DNA of 14,385 bases from NCBI GenBank assembly GCA_002314265.1, contig DCEW01000010.1, forward strand, positions 1-14,385, in the 5' to 3' direction. Positions 1 to 9,000 of this stretch are shown piece after piece. The position numbers were made by a program, and so were the translations under genes. The notes under the pieces were generated by a model, which was not told the DNA's origin, made no database searches, and saw only the letters and a program-made list of their open reading frames with translations. The first letter of the stretch is position 1; every line of letters starts with the position of its first letter. The stretch comes from Flavobacteriales bacterium UBA1820. Its GTDB lineage: Bacteria; Bacteroidota; Bacteroidia; Flavobacteriales; UBA1820.

Positions 1-19
1 CTTCCGCCCTTTTGCTTGC

Positions 20-39
20 CCGCTTTTTCGAAAAAGCGG
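20..39 (-). terminator. Palindromic hairpin directly after the META lipoprotein gene
   Basis: A perfect 20-base palindrome (CCGC, five T, CG, five A, GCGG) begins immediately after the lipoprotein stop codon on the minus strand. As RNA it would fold into an 8-9 bp stem with a very tight loop. The bases that follow on the minus strand are not a clean U run, so it is a weak candidate for an intrinsic terminator. It may instead act as a 3' stabilising hairpin. Confidence 0.4.
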
Positions 40-870
40 TTATTCTGCCAGCGAGGGGTCCTTTTCCAGGGAGAGAAGTTCCGACCCGGAAGCATCGCAC
101 AGGTAGAGCATCTCGCCTGCTACCCGGAACGACTGTACTTGCGCCAAGGCTTGGAGAACGGCCGTCTCGGCATCCATGTTCTGGCAGGCCATCATCGTGG
201 TGATCATCGGGCCGAAAGTCAGTGCCGAGGGGTTTTGCGGATCCAATTCAAACGTCCCGTTGATTACGTTGCAGCCCGCATTCCCGTGTACGCGGTGTTC
301 CGCCAGGGTAAACTGCAGCATGGGGGTTTTCTCGGTCTCTCCCAGAGTGGCACCGTTTACCGTACGGATCGCCCATGCGCCTTCCAAAGCCGTCGAATCG
401 GCCGCGGCAGCTATCTCCGGACGCTGTTGGAGCAGCAGGAGTTCTTTTCCCTTCTGGTCGCACAGCGCAATGGCGAGCAGCGAATCCGTCTCGTCAGTGG
501 CGACGCTTTCGAACGAGCGAACGGCTTCCAGCGCTTTCAGGATGTTGTTTTCTATTTCCATATTCGGGCAGGCCATCCGGGTGGTGGCAACCGCTCCGAA
601 GGTGAGCGAGCCGGGTTGCAGCGAATCGGTCTGGAAGGTGCCCATCATGCGGTTGCAGCCGCTATTGCCCCAGATGCGGCCTTGTGCGAGGTCGAAAGTG
701 ATGAACGGGGAGTTTTCCTGGCCGGGAGAGAGGACTTCGTCGCCCACTTGAACGATGTCCCAGGAGCCTTCCAGTTGGGTGGCCGGCAGGATTTTGCTTG
801 TTCCGCTGCAGGAAGCCAGCATCAGGGCCACCGCGGAAACACTCACAGCGTGAAGAAGAGATTTTTTCAT
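40..870 (-). CDS. Tandem META-domain (HslJ-like) lipoprotein
   Basis: Predicted 276-residue secreted lipoprotein. It starts with a Lys-Lys N-terminus, a hydrophobic stretch and a lipobox (L-A-S-C) with the lipidated Cys at residue 21. No acidic residues follow the Cys, so there is no obvious Bacteroidota surface-export signal and a periplasm-facing position is likely (inference). Two META domains follow at roughly 34-145 and 162-270. Each has the hallmark G-N-S/A-G-C-N (68-73 and 196-201) and a later M-A-C segment. The family includes E. coli HslJ, linked to novobiocin resistance and stress, but no enzymatic activity is established. The start was set at position 870 because it gives a classic Met-Lys-Lys signal peptide. 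An in-frame ATG three codons upstream (879) is possible. It lies 130 bp downstream of the DPP5-like gene and is probably transcribed separately. Confidence 0.88.
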   Translation of the reverse strand: MKKSLLHAVSVSAVALMLASCSGTSKILPATQLEGSWDIVQVGDEVLSPGQENSPFITFDLAQGRIWGNSGCNRMMGTFQTDSLQPGSLTFGAVATTRMACPNMEIENNILKALEAVRSFESVATDETDSLLAIALCDQKGKELLLLQQRPEIAAAADSTALEGAWAIRTVNGATLGETEKTPMLQFTLAEHRVHGNAGCNVINGTFELDPQNPSALTFGPMITTMMACQNMDAETAVLQALAQVQSFRVAGEMLYLCDASGSELLSLEKDPSLAE

Positions 871-1000
871 AGCATACATTTTTTTGTTTGTCGTTTTGAT
901 GGTAAATCGATCGATAAAATTACGTCATTCGTTTGTTAAAATATTGTAAGGGCCTGTTAAACCCCTCTCACGGTTTCACAAGATGACCCGAGGGCCGAGG

Positions 1001-3052
1001 TCAGGATTCCGGAGCGAGGTACTTGTCCAGCCAGGAGAAAAACTCGGCTTGCCACAGCAGGGCATCCTGCGGGCGGAGGATCCAGTGGCATTCGTCGGGG
1101 AACAGGACCATCCGCGCCTCGATCCCCCGCAGGCGGGCGGCCTGGAAGGCCTGCATGGACTGGCCGAGCGGCACTCGGAAGTCCTGTTCGCCCTGCAGGA
1201 TCAGGATGGGCGTATCCCACTGGTCCACGTAGGACGAAGGCGAGTATTCGTTGTACGAAGGGTTGGCTTTGTTCTGCCAGTAGGCCCCGCTGAGGTCTTT
1301 GTTGGCAAAGAAGATCTCCTCGGTAGTCCCGTACCAGCTCTTCATGTCGAACGTACCGCAGTGGGCGATGAAGGTCTTGAAGCGTCCCTGGTGTTTCCCG
1401 GCCAGCATATAGACCGAGTATCCCCCGTACGAGGCTCCTACCGCCCCCAGACGCTCGCGGTCGATGTAGGGTTCGCGCGCTACGTCGTCGATGGCGGTCA
1501 GCAGGTCGGTGATGGCTTGTCCGCCCCAGGCACCGGATACCTCCTCGTTCCACTTGACACCGAAGCCCGGAAGCCCCCGCCGGTTGGGGATGACCACGAC
1601 GTAGCCCTTGGCAGCCATCAGCTGGAAATTCCAACGGAAGGAATAGTCCGGCGTGAGGGGCGACTGCGGTCCGCCGCCGCAGAAGAGCAGCGCGGGGTAT
1701 TTTTTATCCGGGTCGAAATGCGGGGGGAAGACCATCCAGACGAGCATCTGCCGTCCGTCGGTGGTGGTAACCCAGCGGGCTTGTACCGGAGAGGGAGCGA
1801 TGGACTGCATCGCGGGACCGTTCACATCGGTAAGGGGACGGATGGTTTTCCGTTTCAGGTCGTAGGCCACCAGTTCGTTCGGACGGTTGAAGTCGTAGCG
1901 TTCGGCGATGATGTATTTCCCGGTGGGGATGAATGCGCCGGTGCAGGTTTTCTCCTTGGTCAGTTGGGTGATGTCTTGGTTGGGGGCGAGTTGGCTCAGG
2001 TCTTTGGGCAGGGAGTATTCGAAGAGTTGTTCTACTCCGTTAAACGCCGTGCGGAATACGAGGGAGAGGCTGTTTTTCTCCCACGCGAACGCTTCGACGG
2101 TCTCGTCCCACCGCTTGGTCAGGTTGTAGGTGCGCCCGGTAGCCCATTCGAGGATCTTGATGTCGTTTTTGTCGGCTTCGTATCCGTCCTCGTCCATCGA
2201 GAGCCAGGCGAGAAAGCGCCCGTCGGGGCTCCAGGCCGGGTTGGTGTCGTAACCGCCGTTGCCCTGGGTGAGGTTTTCAGTTTCCCCCGATACGATGTCG
2301 TAGAGGTAGATGTCGGAGTCGGTGGAGATGGCAGCGGCCGTGCCTTGTTTCTTTTTGCAGGTATAGGCGATCTTCAGTCCGTCGGGACTCCAGGCCAACT
2401 GTTCAGCTCCGCCGAAAGGCGTCAAGGGGCTGTCGTACGGCTGTCCGGCCATGATGTCCGTCCCTTCTCCCGATACTTCCGTCCCGTTGAAGGGGGCGTA
2501 GAATACGTGCGAAACCTTATCGTCCTCCCAGGTGTTCCAGTGGCGGTACATCAGGTCGTCGATGATGCGCGCGTTGGCTTTGGGAAGCTCGGGATAGAGT
2601 TCGGCCGTGGTGGGGCGGTATTTCACCTGACGGGTAAAGAGCACCGCATCGCCTTTGGGCGAAAAGAGCACGTTTTCGATGCCTCCTTCGATATGGGTGG
2701 CTTGTCGCGCATCCTCTCCGGCGGGGGTCATGGTCCAGAGTTGCCCCTGCTGGAGGTAGGCGACGCGTCCCGAAGGGGTGAAGCCGATGGCCTGTGCGCT
2801 TTGGGTGCCGTCGGTGAGTTGTCGTTGCTGCCCGGAGAGGTTGCAAGCGGCGATGCGCGTAGTGCCCTGATTGGCCGCTATGTCGTATTGGGTGATGTTG
2901 TACAGCACGGTCGAGCCGTCGGGACTGACTCCCGCCAGGCTTACGCGTTGCAGTTCCCAGAGTTTTTCCGGGGTCATTACTTCATTTTGAGCGTTGGTTG
3001 CCAGGGTCATGGTCGATGTCAGCAGTAAGGTCAGAACTCCACGAATGGTCAT
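1001..3052 (-). CDS. dpp5: Dipeptidyl-peptidase 5 (S9C prolyl-oligopeptidase family)
   Basis: A 683-residue secreted serine peptidase. An N-terminal signal peptide (about residues 1-21, ending A-T-N-A-Q) is followed by a seven-bladed beta-propeller with repeated S-P-D-G / T-P-S-G motifs (to about residue 420), then an alpha/beta hydrolase domain. The catalytic triad is visible: Ser541 in G-A-S-Y-G-G, Asp624 in G-E-Q-D-F-R-V-P and His656 in D-E-C-H-W. Length, triad spacing and the texture of the hydrolase domain match, from memory, Porphyromonas gingivalis DPP5 (684 aa). That enzyme removes dipeptides from peptide N-termini in the periplasm, with a preference for Ala or hydrophobic residues at P1. 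Likely role: periplasmic peptide degradation for amino-acid use. It has its own candidate promoter upstream, and 171 bp separate it from pth. Confidence 0.92.
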   Translation of the reverse strand: MTIRGVLTLLLTSTMTLATNAQNEVMTPEKLWELQRVSLAGVSPDGSTVLYNITQYDIAANQGTTRIAACNLSGQQRQLTDGTQSAQAIGFTPSGRVAYLQQGQLWTMTPAGEDARQATHIEGGIENVLFSPKGDAVLFTRQVKYRPTTAELYPELPKANARIIDDLMYRHWNTWEDDKVSHVFYAPFNGTEVSGEGTDIMAGQPYDSPLTPFGGAEQLAWSPDGLKIAYTCKKKQGTAAAISTDSDIYLYDIVSGETENLTQGNGGYDTNPAWSPDGRFLAWLSMDEDGYEADKNDIKILEWATGRTYNLTKRWDETVEAFAWEKNSLSLVFRTAFNGVEQLFEYSLPKDLSQLAPNQDITQLTKEKTCTGAFIPTGKYIIAERYDFNRPNELVAYDLKRKTIRPLTDVNGPAMQSIAPSPVQARWVTTTDGRQMLVWMVFPPHFDPDKKYPALLFCGGGPQSPLTPDYSFRWNFQLMAAKGYVVVIPNRRGLPGFGVKWNEEVSGAWGGQAITDLLTAIDDVAREPYIDRERLGAVGASYGGYSVYMLAGKHQGRFKTFIAHCGTFDMKSWYGTTEEIFFANKDLSGAYWQNKANPSYNEYSPSSYVDQWDTPILILQGEQDFRVPLGQSMQAFQAARLRGIEARMVLFPDECHWILRPQDALLWQAEFFSWLDKYLAPES

Positions 3053-3098
3053 GTCGCGTTGTGGTATTAGAGTTTTTTTTCAGTATCGCAAACGTGTT

Positions 3099-3130
3099 CA
3101 AAAATAGGCAAAGCCGAGTGTCGCAGCAAG
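3099..3130 (-). promoter_or_regulatory. Candidate Bacteroidota-type promoter of the DPP5 gene
   Basis: On the minus strand a TATTTTTG box (3099-3106) matches the Bacteroidota -7 consensus TAnnTTTG. A CTTG (3127-3130) sits 20 bases upstream as a one-mismatch -33 TTTG. This predicts a start site near 3092 and a leader of about 40 bases before the ATG at 3052. The call is based on pattern only. Confidence 0.45.
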
Positions 3131-3223
3131 GGGAGAACGAAGTTTTTGCCCCTTGTCGAAGCCGGGCCGCATCCTGTACTGTGGAAATGTCGTGAAAGCC
3201 GAATGCAGCGGCCGTAGGGCGGG

Positions 3224-3790
3224 TTACTTGCCGTTGAACTGGTTCATCGTGCGTTCGATCCCCGCCAGGGCGAACGACTCGATGAGGTCGGCGGCGGTAT
3301 CCAGACGCTCCGCCATCGCGGATTCCTCCTCGGAGGTCCACTCCCCGAGCACGTAGTCCACCTGTCCGCCTCGTGCAAAGTCGTTGCCGATCCCGAAGCG
3401 GAAACGGGCGTAGGCCTCCGTGCCCAGCATTTCGGAGATGTTGCGCAGGCCGTTGTGCCCTCCGTGCGAACCTTTGGCCTTCAGACGCAGTGTGCCGAAG
3501 GGAAGGGCGAGGTCGTCGCAGACTACCAGCAGGCGGTCCGGGGTCAGACGGTTGTCGTTGAGGTGGTAGCGGACAGCTTTTCCGCTGAGGTTCATGTAGG
3601 TGGACGGTTTGAGCAGCATCAGGACTTTGTTCTTGAGCTGGATCTCGGCGGTGGCTCCCAAGCGGTCGGTGTGGAAGCCCACCCCGTGCCGCCGGGCAAG
3701 GTGGTCCAGGATGCGGAATCCGATGTTGTGTCGCGTATGGGTGTATTCGGCGCCGATGTTTCCCAATCCGGCTACCAGATATTTTTCCAT
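3224..3790 (-). CDS. pth: Peptidyl-tRNA hydrolase
   Basis: A 188-residue cytoplasmic enzyme that cleaves the ester bond of peptidyl-tRNAs released by abortive translation, recycling tRNA. It is essential in most bacteria. The family's key residues are all present: Asn11 and the catalytic His21 (in T-R-H-N-I-G-F), Asn67 (Y-M-N-L-S-G), Asp93 (C-D-D-L-A-L-P), and His112-Asn113 within the G-S-H-G-G-H-N-G-L motif. The length is typical of bacterial Pth. The start at 3790 gives the canonical M-x-K-Y-L-V-A-G-L-G-N opening. It is 57 bp downstream of the DUF71 gene on the same strand. A TATCTTTG box in that gap suggests independent transcription, with possible read-through from upstream. Confidence 0.96.
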   Translation of the reverse strand: MEKYLVAGLGNIGAEYTHTRHNIGFRILDHLARRHGVGFHTDRLGATAEIQLKNKVLMLLKPSTYMNLSGKAVRYHLNDNRLTPDRLLVVCDDLALPFGTLRLKAKGSHGGHNGLRNISEMLGTEAYARFRFGIGNDFARGGQVDYVLGEWTSEEESAMAERLDTAADLIESFALAGIERTMNQFNGK

Positions 3791-3818
3791 GGGGCTTGCG
3801 GTCTTTTTTTCGTTCGGG

Positions 3819-3826
3819 CAAAGATA
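3819..3826 (-). promoter_or_regulatory. Candidate -7 promoter box for pth
   Basis: TATCTTTG on the minus strand fits the Bacteroidota -7 consensus TAnnTTTG and lies about 30 bases upstream of the pth ATG. The -33 region is weak: a CTTG falls about 22 bases further upstream, at the very end of the DUF71 gene. The same octamer precedes the channel gene and mvaD. Confidence 0.45.
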
Positions 3827-3847
3827 CGGCTTTCCGGCGGGAAAACG

Positions 3848-4552
3848 TCAAGGCATCTCCGGGGGCGCGAACCAGTACGAAAAGTCCCGGACCGTCCCGT
3901 CGTCCAAGCGTACGGGATAGGTGCACCGGCGGGGTTCACCCAGGGAAAACTCCACCGGGAAGCGGAAAATGTCCCCGTCGTAGCAGAAAGTGTGGTATTC
4001 GCCGTTTTCTCCGCACACGTCCACCTGCGCGGGTAGTGTGCGGACGAACTCCCGGTCGATCTTCCGCCCGACGAACTCCCGGCCGAGGACCCCTTCGGTC
4101 ACCGTTACCACGACCGTCTGCAGGCCCGAAGCGAGGAACTCCTCCATCACTTCTGCGGAAGGTCGGCCCCACAGGGGTTCTACCACGTGGATGCCCAAGG
4201 GTGCGAGCTGTTTCTCGCGGTAGGAGCGTACCTCGTGCAGGAAGATGTCGCCGAAGAGGAAATGCGTGATCCCTTGTTCGAGGAAATGCCGCGCGGCGGT
4301 GTCCATCGCCTCCCGGTAGGAGATCATCGAGCCTTCCGGGGGAAGTTCCACTTCGAACAGGGGAATGCCGATGCTCTCGGCTTGTCTTTTGAGCAGCGAC
4401 TGGGGAATGTGGTGCATCGACGACTGCCGGGTGCTCCGGTGAACGGTGGTGAGCAGCGACACGACGTCGTAACGCCCTTCCTGCAACACTTGCGTCAAGG
4501 CCAGTGCCGAGTCTTTCCCGCCGCTCCAGTTGAATACCGCTTTTTCTTTCAT
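3848..4552 (-). CDS. DUF71/ATP_bind_4 family PP-loop ATPase (diphthine-ammonia-ligase-like)
   Basis: A 234-residue cytoplasmic protein of the COG2102/DUF71 family. It carries the PP-loop pyrophosphatase motif S-G-G-K-D-S (residues 10-15) near the N-terminus and a conserved G-E-N-G-E-Y-H-T block (181-188) near the C-terminus. In eukaryotes and archaea the family makes the last amidation of diphthamide on elongation factor 2. Bacteria do not make diphthamide, and published comparative genomics proposed a vitamin B12 salvage role for some bacterial members, so the substrate here is unknown. The start at 4552 places the PP-loop ten residues in, as usual for the family. The reading frame stays open a further 1.36 kb upstream, but that stretch lies over the channel gene and has no family similarity. 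It is 74 bp downstream of the channel gene with no promoter seen, so cotranscription is likely. Confidence 0.85.
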   Translation of the reverse strand: MKEKAVFNWSGGKDSALALTQVLQEGRYDVVSLLTTVHRSTRQSSMHHIPQSLLKRQAESIGIPLFEVELPPEGSMISYREAMDTAARHFLEQGITHFLFGDIFLHEVRSYREKQLAPLGIHVVEPLWGRPSAEVMEEFLASGLQTVVVTVTEGVLGREFVGRKIDREFVRTLPAQVDVCGENGEYHTFCYDGDIFRFPVEFSLGEPRRCTYPVRLDDGTVRDFSYWFAPPEMP

Positions 4553-4626
4553 CGTTTTGCTCTTTTCTCGGTTTTTAGGCACCGGCTCTTTCGGTGTAGG
4601 GCTTGCCTGGTGATGCGGTGGAGCGT

Positions 4627-5829
4627 TCAGTCCGGCGCGTCCGAATACTGGAATATCCGCAGGTTGAACTGCCCGACGATGGCCAGCACGTGGTCGAAGA
4701 TATCGGACTGGATCTGTTCGTACCGCACCCATTCCTGCTGGGCGGAGAAACAGTAGATCTCCAGCGGGAGTCCGGTGGGGCCGGGTTGCAGCTGGCGCAC
4801 CATGTGGGTCATCTGGGTATTGATGTCGGGGCGGTGTGCGAGCCAAAGGTCGAGGTATTCGCGGAAGGCCCCGACGTTGGTCAGGCGGAGTTGGTCCAGG
4901 GGGTTTTCGTGCTGGGCGTTGTAGGCCTGCAGTTCGGCCTGTTTGTTGCGGATGTAGTCTTTCAGCAGGTCGGACTGGGCCAGGGAGTCGATTTCCTCCG
5001 GGGTCAGGTAATGGATGGAGGTAACGTCGATATAGATGGAGCGTTTTATCCGGCGGCCTTGGGATTCCGCCATGCCGCGCCAGTTGACAAACGAGTCGGA
5101 GACCAGCTTGTAGGTGGGGATGGTGGTGATGGTCATGTCCCAGTTGCGCACCTTGACCGTGGTCAGGTTGATGTCCATCACCGTACCGTCCGCCCCGGCG
5201 TCCGACATGGTGATCCAGTCGCCGATGGATACCATGTTGTTGGCCCCCAGTTGGATGCCGGCCACAAAGCCCATGATCGAGTCCTTGAAAAGGAGCATCA
5301 GTACCGCTGCGAATGCCGTCAGCCCGGCCAGCAGCGTGGATACCGACTCGCGGGTGAAGATTCCCACGATCACGATGAGTCCCGCGCACCAGAAAAAGAT
5401 CATTACCGACTGGACGAATACTTTTATCGGGCGGTCTTTCGAGATAGGATAGCTTTGGTAGATCCTCTCCAGTCCGTTCAATACCGCCATGATGAGCATC
5501 ACGGCCGCCAGAACGATCCAGGCGCCGACAAAACGTTCGACGAGGTACATCTTTTCCCATTTGATCCACGAGAGCCCCACCAGCACTACGTTGGGCGCGA
5601 CCAACAGTCCCAGCCGCGAGAAGAACGTGCGGTCGAACATCAGGCTGTCCCACCGGAATCGCGTGCGGTGTACCATCCAGAGGATGAAGCGTCCGATCCA
5701 CTTCTTGACCAGAAAGTACGACAGCCATGCGCACAAAGCGATGATGGCCAGGGTGATGAGGGTGCTTAAAAAGTCGATCAATCGTTCGGATTGCAGCCCC
5801 CAGTCGTGCAGGATCTGTGTGATGTCCAT
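4627..5829 (-). CDS. YbdG/MscS-family mechanosensitive ion channel
   Basis: A 400-residue inner-membrane protein with five predicted membrane segments (about 20-41, 70-88, 100-117, 138-158 and the pore-lining helix 163-182). A cytoplasmic MscS beta domain follows, with G-D-W-I (203-206), G-A-D-G (212-215), T-V-K-V-R-N-W (224-230) and the family-typical T-I-P-T-Y-K segment. Length and topology resemble E. coli YbdG (415 aa), a miniconductance channel contributing to survival of hypo-osmotic shock. The start was set at 5829. The 28-codon upstream extension to 5913 is Lys/Cys-rich, does not look like a channel N-terminus, and overlaps the predicted -7 promoter box. The gene diverges from the toxin operon across a gap of about 250 bp. 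Confidence 0.9.
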   Translation of the reverse strand: MDITQILHDWGLQSERLIDFLSTLITLAIIALCAWLSYFLVKKWIGRFILWMVHRTRFRWDSLMFDRTFFSRLGLLVAPNVVLVGLSWIKWEKMYLVERFVGAWIVLAAVMLIMAVLNGLERIYQSYPISKDRPIKVFVQSVMIFFWCAGLIVIVGIFTRESVSTLLAGLTAFAAVLMLLFKDSIMGFVAGIQLGANNMVSIGDWITMSDAGADGTVMDINLTTVKVRNWDMTITTIPTYKLVSDSFVNWRGMAESQGRRIKRSIYIDVTSIHYLTPEEIDSLAQSDLLKDYIRNKQAELQAYNAQHENPLDQLRLTNVGAFREYLDLWLAHRPDINTQMTHMVRQLQPGPTGLPLEIYCFSAQQEWVRYEQIQSDIFDHVLAIVGQFNLRIFQYSDAPD

Positions 5830-5910
5830 GGTGTTGTTTTTCTTTTTGCAGCAGGCTCGTTTCTCTTTTTCCCCTCCCGAAGGTAGGAGGAAAAGCGGTA
5901 CGCCCTTGCA

Positions 5911-5918
5911 CAAAGATA
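5911..5918 (-). promoter_or_regulatory. Candidate -7 promoter box for the channel gene
   Basis: TATCTTTG on the minus strand, consensus TAnnTTTG, predicts a start near 5904 and a leader of about 75 bases. No good -33 TTTG is seen at the expected distance. The box supports the internal ATG at 5829 as the true start, because the longer reading frame would begin inside the promoter. Confidence 0.45.
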
Positions 5919-5987
5919 GTTTTTTCCCGGTTTTCTCCCAGCTAAATTCCTTGGGAAAGAGACAGTGGATTTTTGTAAGGTTTTTCC

Positions 5988-6018
5988 TTTGAAAATATTT
6001 CTTTTTTGATTATATTCG
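5988..6018 (+). promoter_or_regulatory. Promoter of the polymorphic toxin operon
   Basis: TTTG at 5988-5991, a 19-base spacer and TATATTCG at 6011-6018 match the Bacteroidota -33/-7 pattern (TTTG, TAnnTTTG) with a single mismatch. The predicted start is near 6025, giving a leader of roughly 54 bases that ends in an A-rich AAAAGGA ribosome-binding-like stretch 6 bases before the ATG. It is the best-looking promoter in the window and the only clear one for the plus-strand accessory block. Confidence 0.55.
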
Positions 6019-6078
6019 GGAAAGCGAACCACACACTCCGCTCTTTCGGCTTTTAATAATTATCGAAAAGGAAATATA

Positions 6079-9000
6079 ATGAGTGAAAAACAAGCCCGAA
6101 CCTCGCTCGAACGCCTTCAGAAAGAACTCGACCGCTCGATCGCCTCGGCCAAACGCCGCATCGACGCCGCGTATCTCGACGCGTTGCGCGGGAGCGTCGC
6201 ATTGTGGAATCTGGAGCCGGGTTCGCCGGAATACACCCGTCTGGATACGCAGCTTCGGCAGAAGTATCAGGAGCAACTCACGGAGGTGATCGAGGCCGCT
6301 GAAAAGGAGTACGAGCGCCGTTGTGTGGAACTTTTTGCCGAAGCGATCGACGGACTTCCCTCCCGGCAGGAGAGCATGGCCGAATTTACCGCGCGGTTTT
6401 CCGGGGCACAGAGTTTTGCGGCGGACAAGCAACTTTCGATCGCCCGTTCGGGCGGGATGCTGTCCCAGGAGGTAAAACTGCTCAACCAACTGCTCAAAGA
6501 CCCGCAGGTACTCGCCGCCTTGGGAACGGTGCGCAACGGGAAACTCACCAAAGGTCAGGTGGAGACCCTGCGGAAGTTCCTGCACGACCCGCAGACGGCT
6601 TCGCGCTTGGGGATCGACCTGCACCGGTGGCGGCAGACCGTCTATGGCCGGGATACGGCAGCGGGCGATGCGGCGGCTTATGCCGGCAATACGGCCGAGC
6701 AAAACCTGATCAAGGGCAGCTATGTGCTGCAAAACACGATGGGGCGCGAGGTGCCCGAGATCCTCGGCTACCGCATCGCGGTGCGGGCTACCAATACACG
6801 CGGAGGACGCCGCACCCGGGACATCTGCGACGACTACGCGGGGGACTATTCGAAGGACTTCGTGTTTACCGGATGGCATTACAACTGCCGCTGTTCGTGC
6901 CATCCGCTGATCTACGTCGGTTTTCTCACCCCGCAGCTCAAGGCCAAGGGCTTTATCGGCATTTCGAGCAAAACGCCCATCACGCGGATGCCGCCCGGGG
7001 TGGCGGCCAGTCTGACCAAAAACCTGGAGACCTACCGGCAGCAGTTCCCCGCCTTGCCCCAGGCCAATTTCGTGGAGTACCGGGGGCAAACGCGCCTGTT
7101 GGCCGAGATGACTCCCGAGGAGCAGTTGGGCTATTACCTGGAGCGTTTCCGTGGGGACGATTTTCTCAAAGACGTCCAGAGCATCGACGTAGCGCTGGTC
7201 GATCCGGCCGACCCCGAAGTGCTGATGGATACCCGGATCACCGACCGTCAGGCGCGTTTTCAGATCTCCACCCGCACCGCTTCCGACGGGCACAATCCGG
7301 CGGAGGACCTTCTGGCCGCATTCCGCCAGTCGCATACCGGGGTCGAACTGACCAAGGCGCAACTCTCGGCCGTATCGGACATCACGCACGAGATGGTGCA
7401 CACCATGAGCCAGGACGAATCCTTTGCCCGTCTGGAGCAACTCTACCCCCAGTGGCGGGACGAGATCCTGGACTTCAACCTGTATCCCGAATCGCGCCAA
7501 CGCCGCACCCTGGAGATGCTCACCGAGTGGTACGCCCGGGAGATCTTCCCCGAAGTCGCCGCGCGCCAGGGCTGGAGCCTGCCCGCCGATTACCGCAACT
7601 GGATCGGCACCGGGTACACCAACCTGGTGGACAACCTGAACACCTTCCTGCAGTATGTGCCCGACCCGCAGCAGTTCCGCACCCGCATCGAGGAAATCCT
7701 GCGCCGGGGGGACAAAGCGCTCGCCTACCGGTTTTTCACCCAGACCATCCGCGAGAGCGGCGCCTTGCGCAACACTCGCAGTGCCACGACCGCCCTCAAC
7801 CGAATGCTCGACACGGAAGACCCCTCGGCCTTCGAGCAGTACATGAAGGAAAACGGCCAGGCCGCCGCCTCCGCCGCCCAGCAAGCGGCTGTCGTGGGAA
7901 CCGCCGGGCAGAAAGCCACTTCGACTCTCGCCGCCAAGCAGGTGGAGCAGGACCTCGCCCGACTTGTGCGCAACACGGATGCGGCCGCCAAAGCCCTCGG
8001 CACGGGCGTGGAAGCAGTCAAAAAGGACGCCCTGGTCGCCCTCTCCGACGAAGCGCTTCTCCGCGTGTTTTCGCGCATGCGGACGCCGATGCAGTGGCTG
8101 ATGCCTTTCGGGACCATCGTCTCCCTCTACGAAGAGCAGCAAAAGCCCGCCGAACCCGTCGAACCGGGCAACCTGTTTCCCGGGCTCGAACGTTATATCT
8201 CGCCGACGTTTTACCGGGACCGTTTTTATCTCCGGGGACTTTCGGCCGGTGTTGTAGATGGAGTCATCAACCTAGTGGTCGAACTGTACCGAACGGGAAA
8301 AGGTGCCATACAGTATATCGGTTACGGAGCGGCCAGCAAATTGTCCCGCATGCCCATCTGGCCGGACTCCATTCAGAAGAAACTGGATGAGGCCGATAAG
8401 AAGTATTACCAGATCAACCTTTCGGCCTACCAGTCAGGGTCGGATTTGATCGAGTTTATCGACCGTTACCATACCGACATACTGTTCCGTAGCCTGTTCC
8501 AGGATCAAGTACTGGAATTGCTGGGCGACTATTTCTCGCGTCTGGACGGTGTTACCGGCGAGCAAGGCTATGCGCAGGGACGTTTTATCTTCGACGTAGC
8601 GCTCATGTTGATCCCCGGGGGGAACCTCAAGAAACTGCTCGACACCTGGAAACGGACGAAAAGTTTCAAACTGCTGGAATTCCTCCCCGCCCAGTACAAG
8701 AACCTGCTGAAAGCCACCTCCTCGCAGAAAGACCTCCGGGCCATCGAGAAAGTTACCGGCGAGGTCGATTTCACCAAACCCATCCCGGTCGATGCCCAGA
8801 CGGTCTCGTATCCCGTCCGTTCGTTGACCGTATCGGAGGACGTCCTTCGGAGCGGGCAGCAAGTATCCCGCCCGCCTGTCCAGGGAAGTGTTTGGGACAA
8901 TGTCCTCCAGCAAATCTACGAGTCGTCGGATAGGCCGGCGTTGTCAGCCCCGCGGGACGTCAAAAGCTACCTTCCCCAGATTTACAGCCCGGCAGTATTA

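Noticed and set aside
880..1000. A promoter or small gene between the META lipoprotein and DPP5 genes.
   Set aside because: The region is AT-rich and has partial matches (TAATTTTA) but no convincing -33/-7 pair or open frame.
983..3028. A 681-codon plus-strand open frame opposite the DPP5 gene.
   Set aside because: It mirrors the real peptidase gene, has Gly/Arg/Val-rich shadow composition, and has no start signals.
3053..3223. A terminator between pth and the DPP5 gene.
   Set aside because: Only weak inverted repeats (GCCG/CGGC, AAGGGG/CCCCTT) without a U run are present on the minus strand.
3848..5911. A single 687-codon minus-strand frame that could be read as a fusion ending in the DUF71 domain.
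   Set aside because: Only the last 234 codons resemble the family. The rest is antiparallel-frame sequence over the well-supported channel gene, with Pro/Arg/His-rich, non-protein-like composition.
6010..8142. A 710-codon minus-strand open frame opposite the toxin gene.
   Set aside because: Long antisense frames are common in GC-rich coding DNA. It has no recognisable domain, and its end lies in the toxin promoter region.
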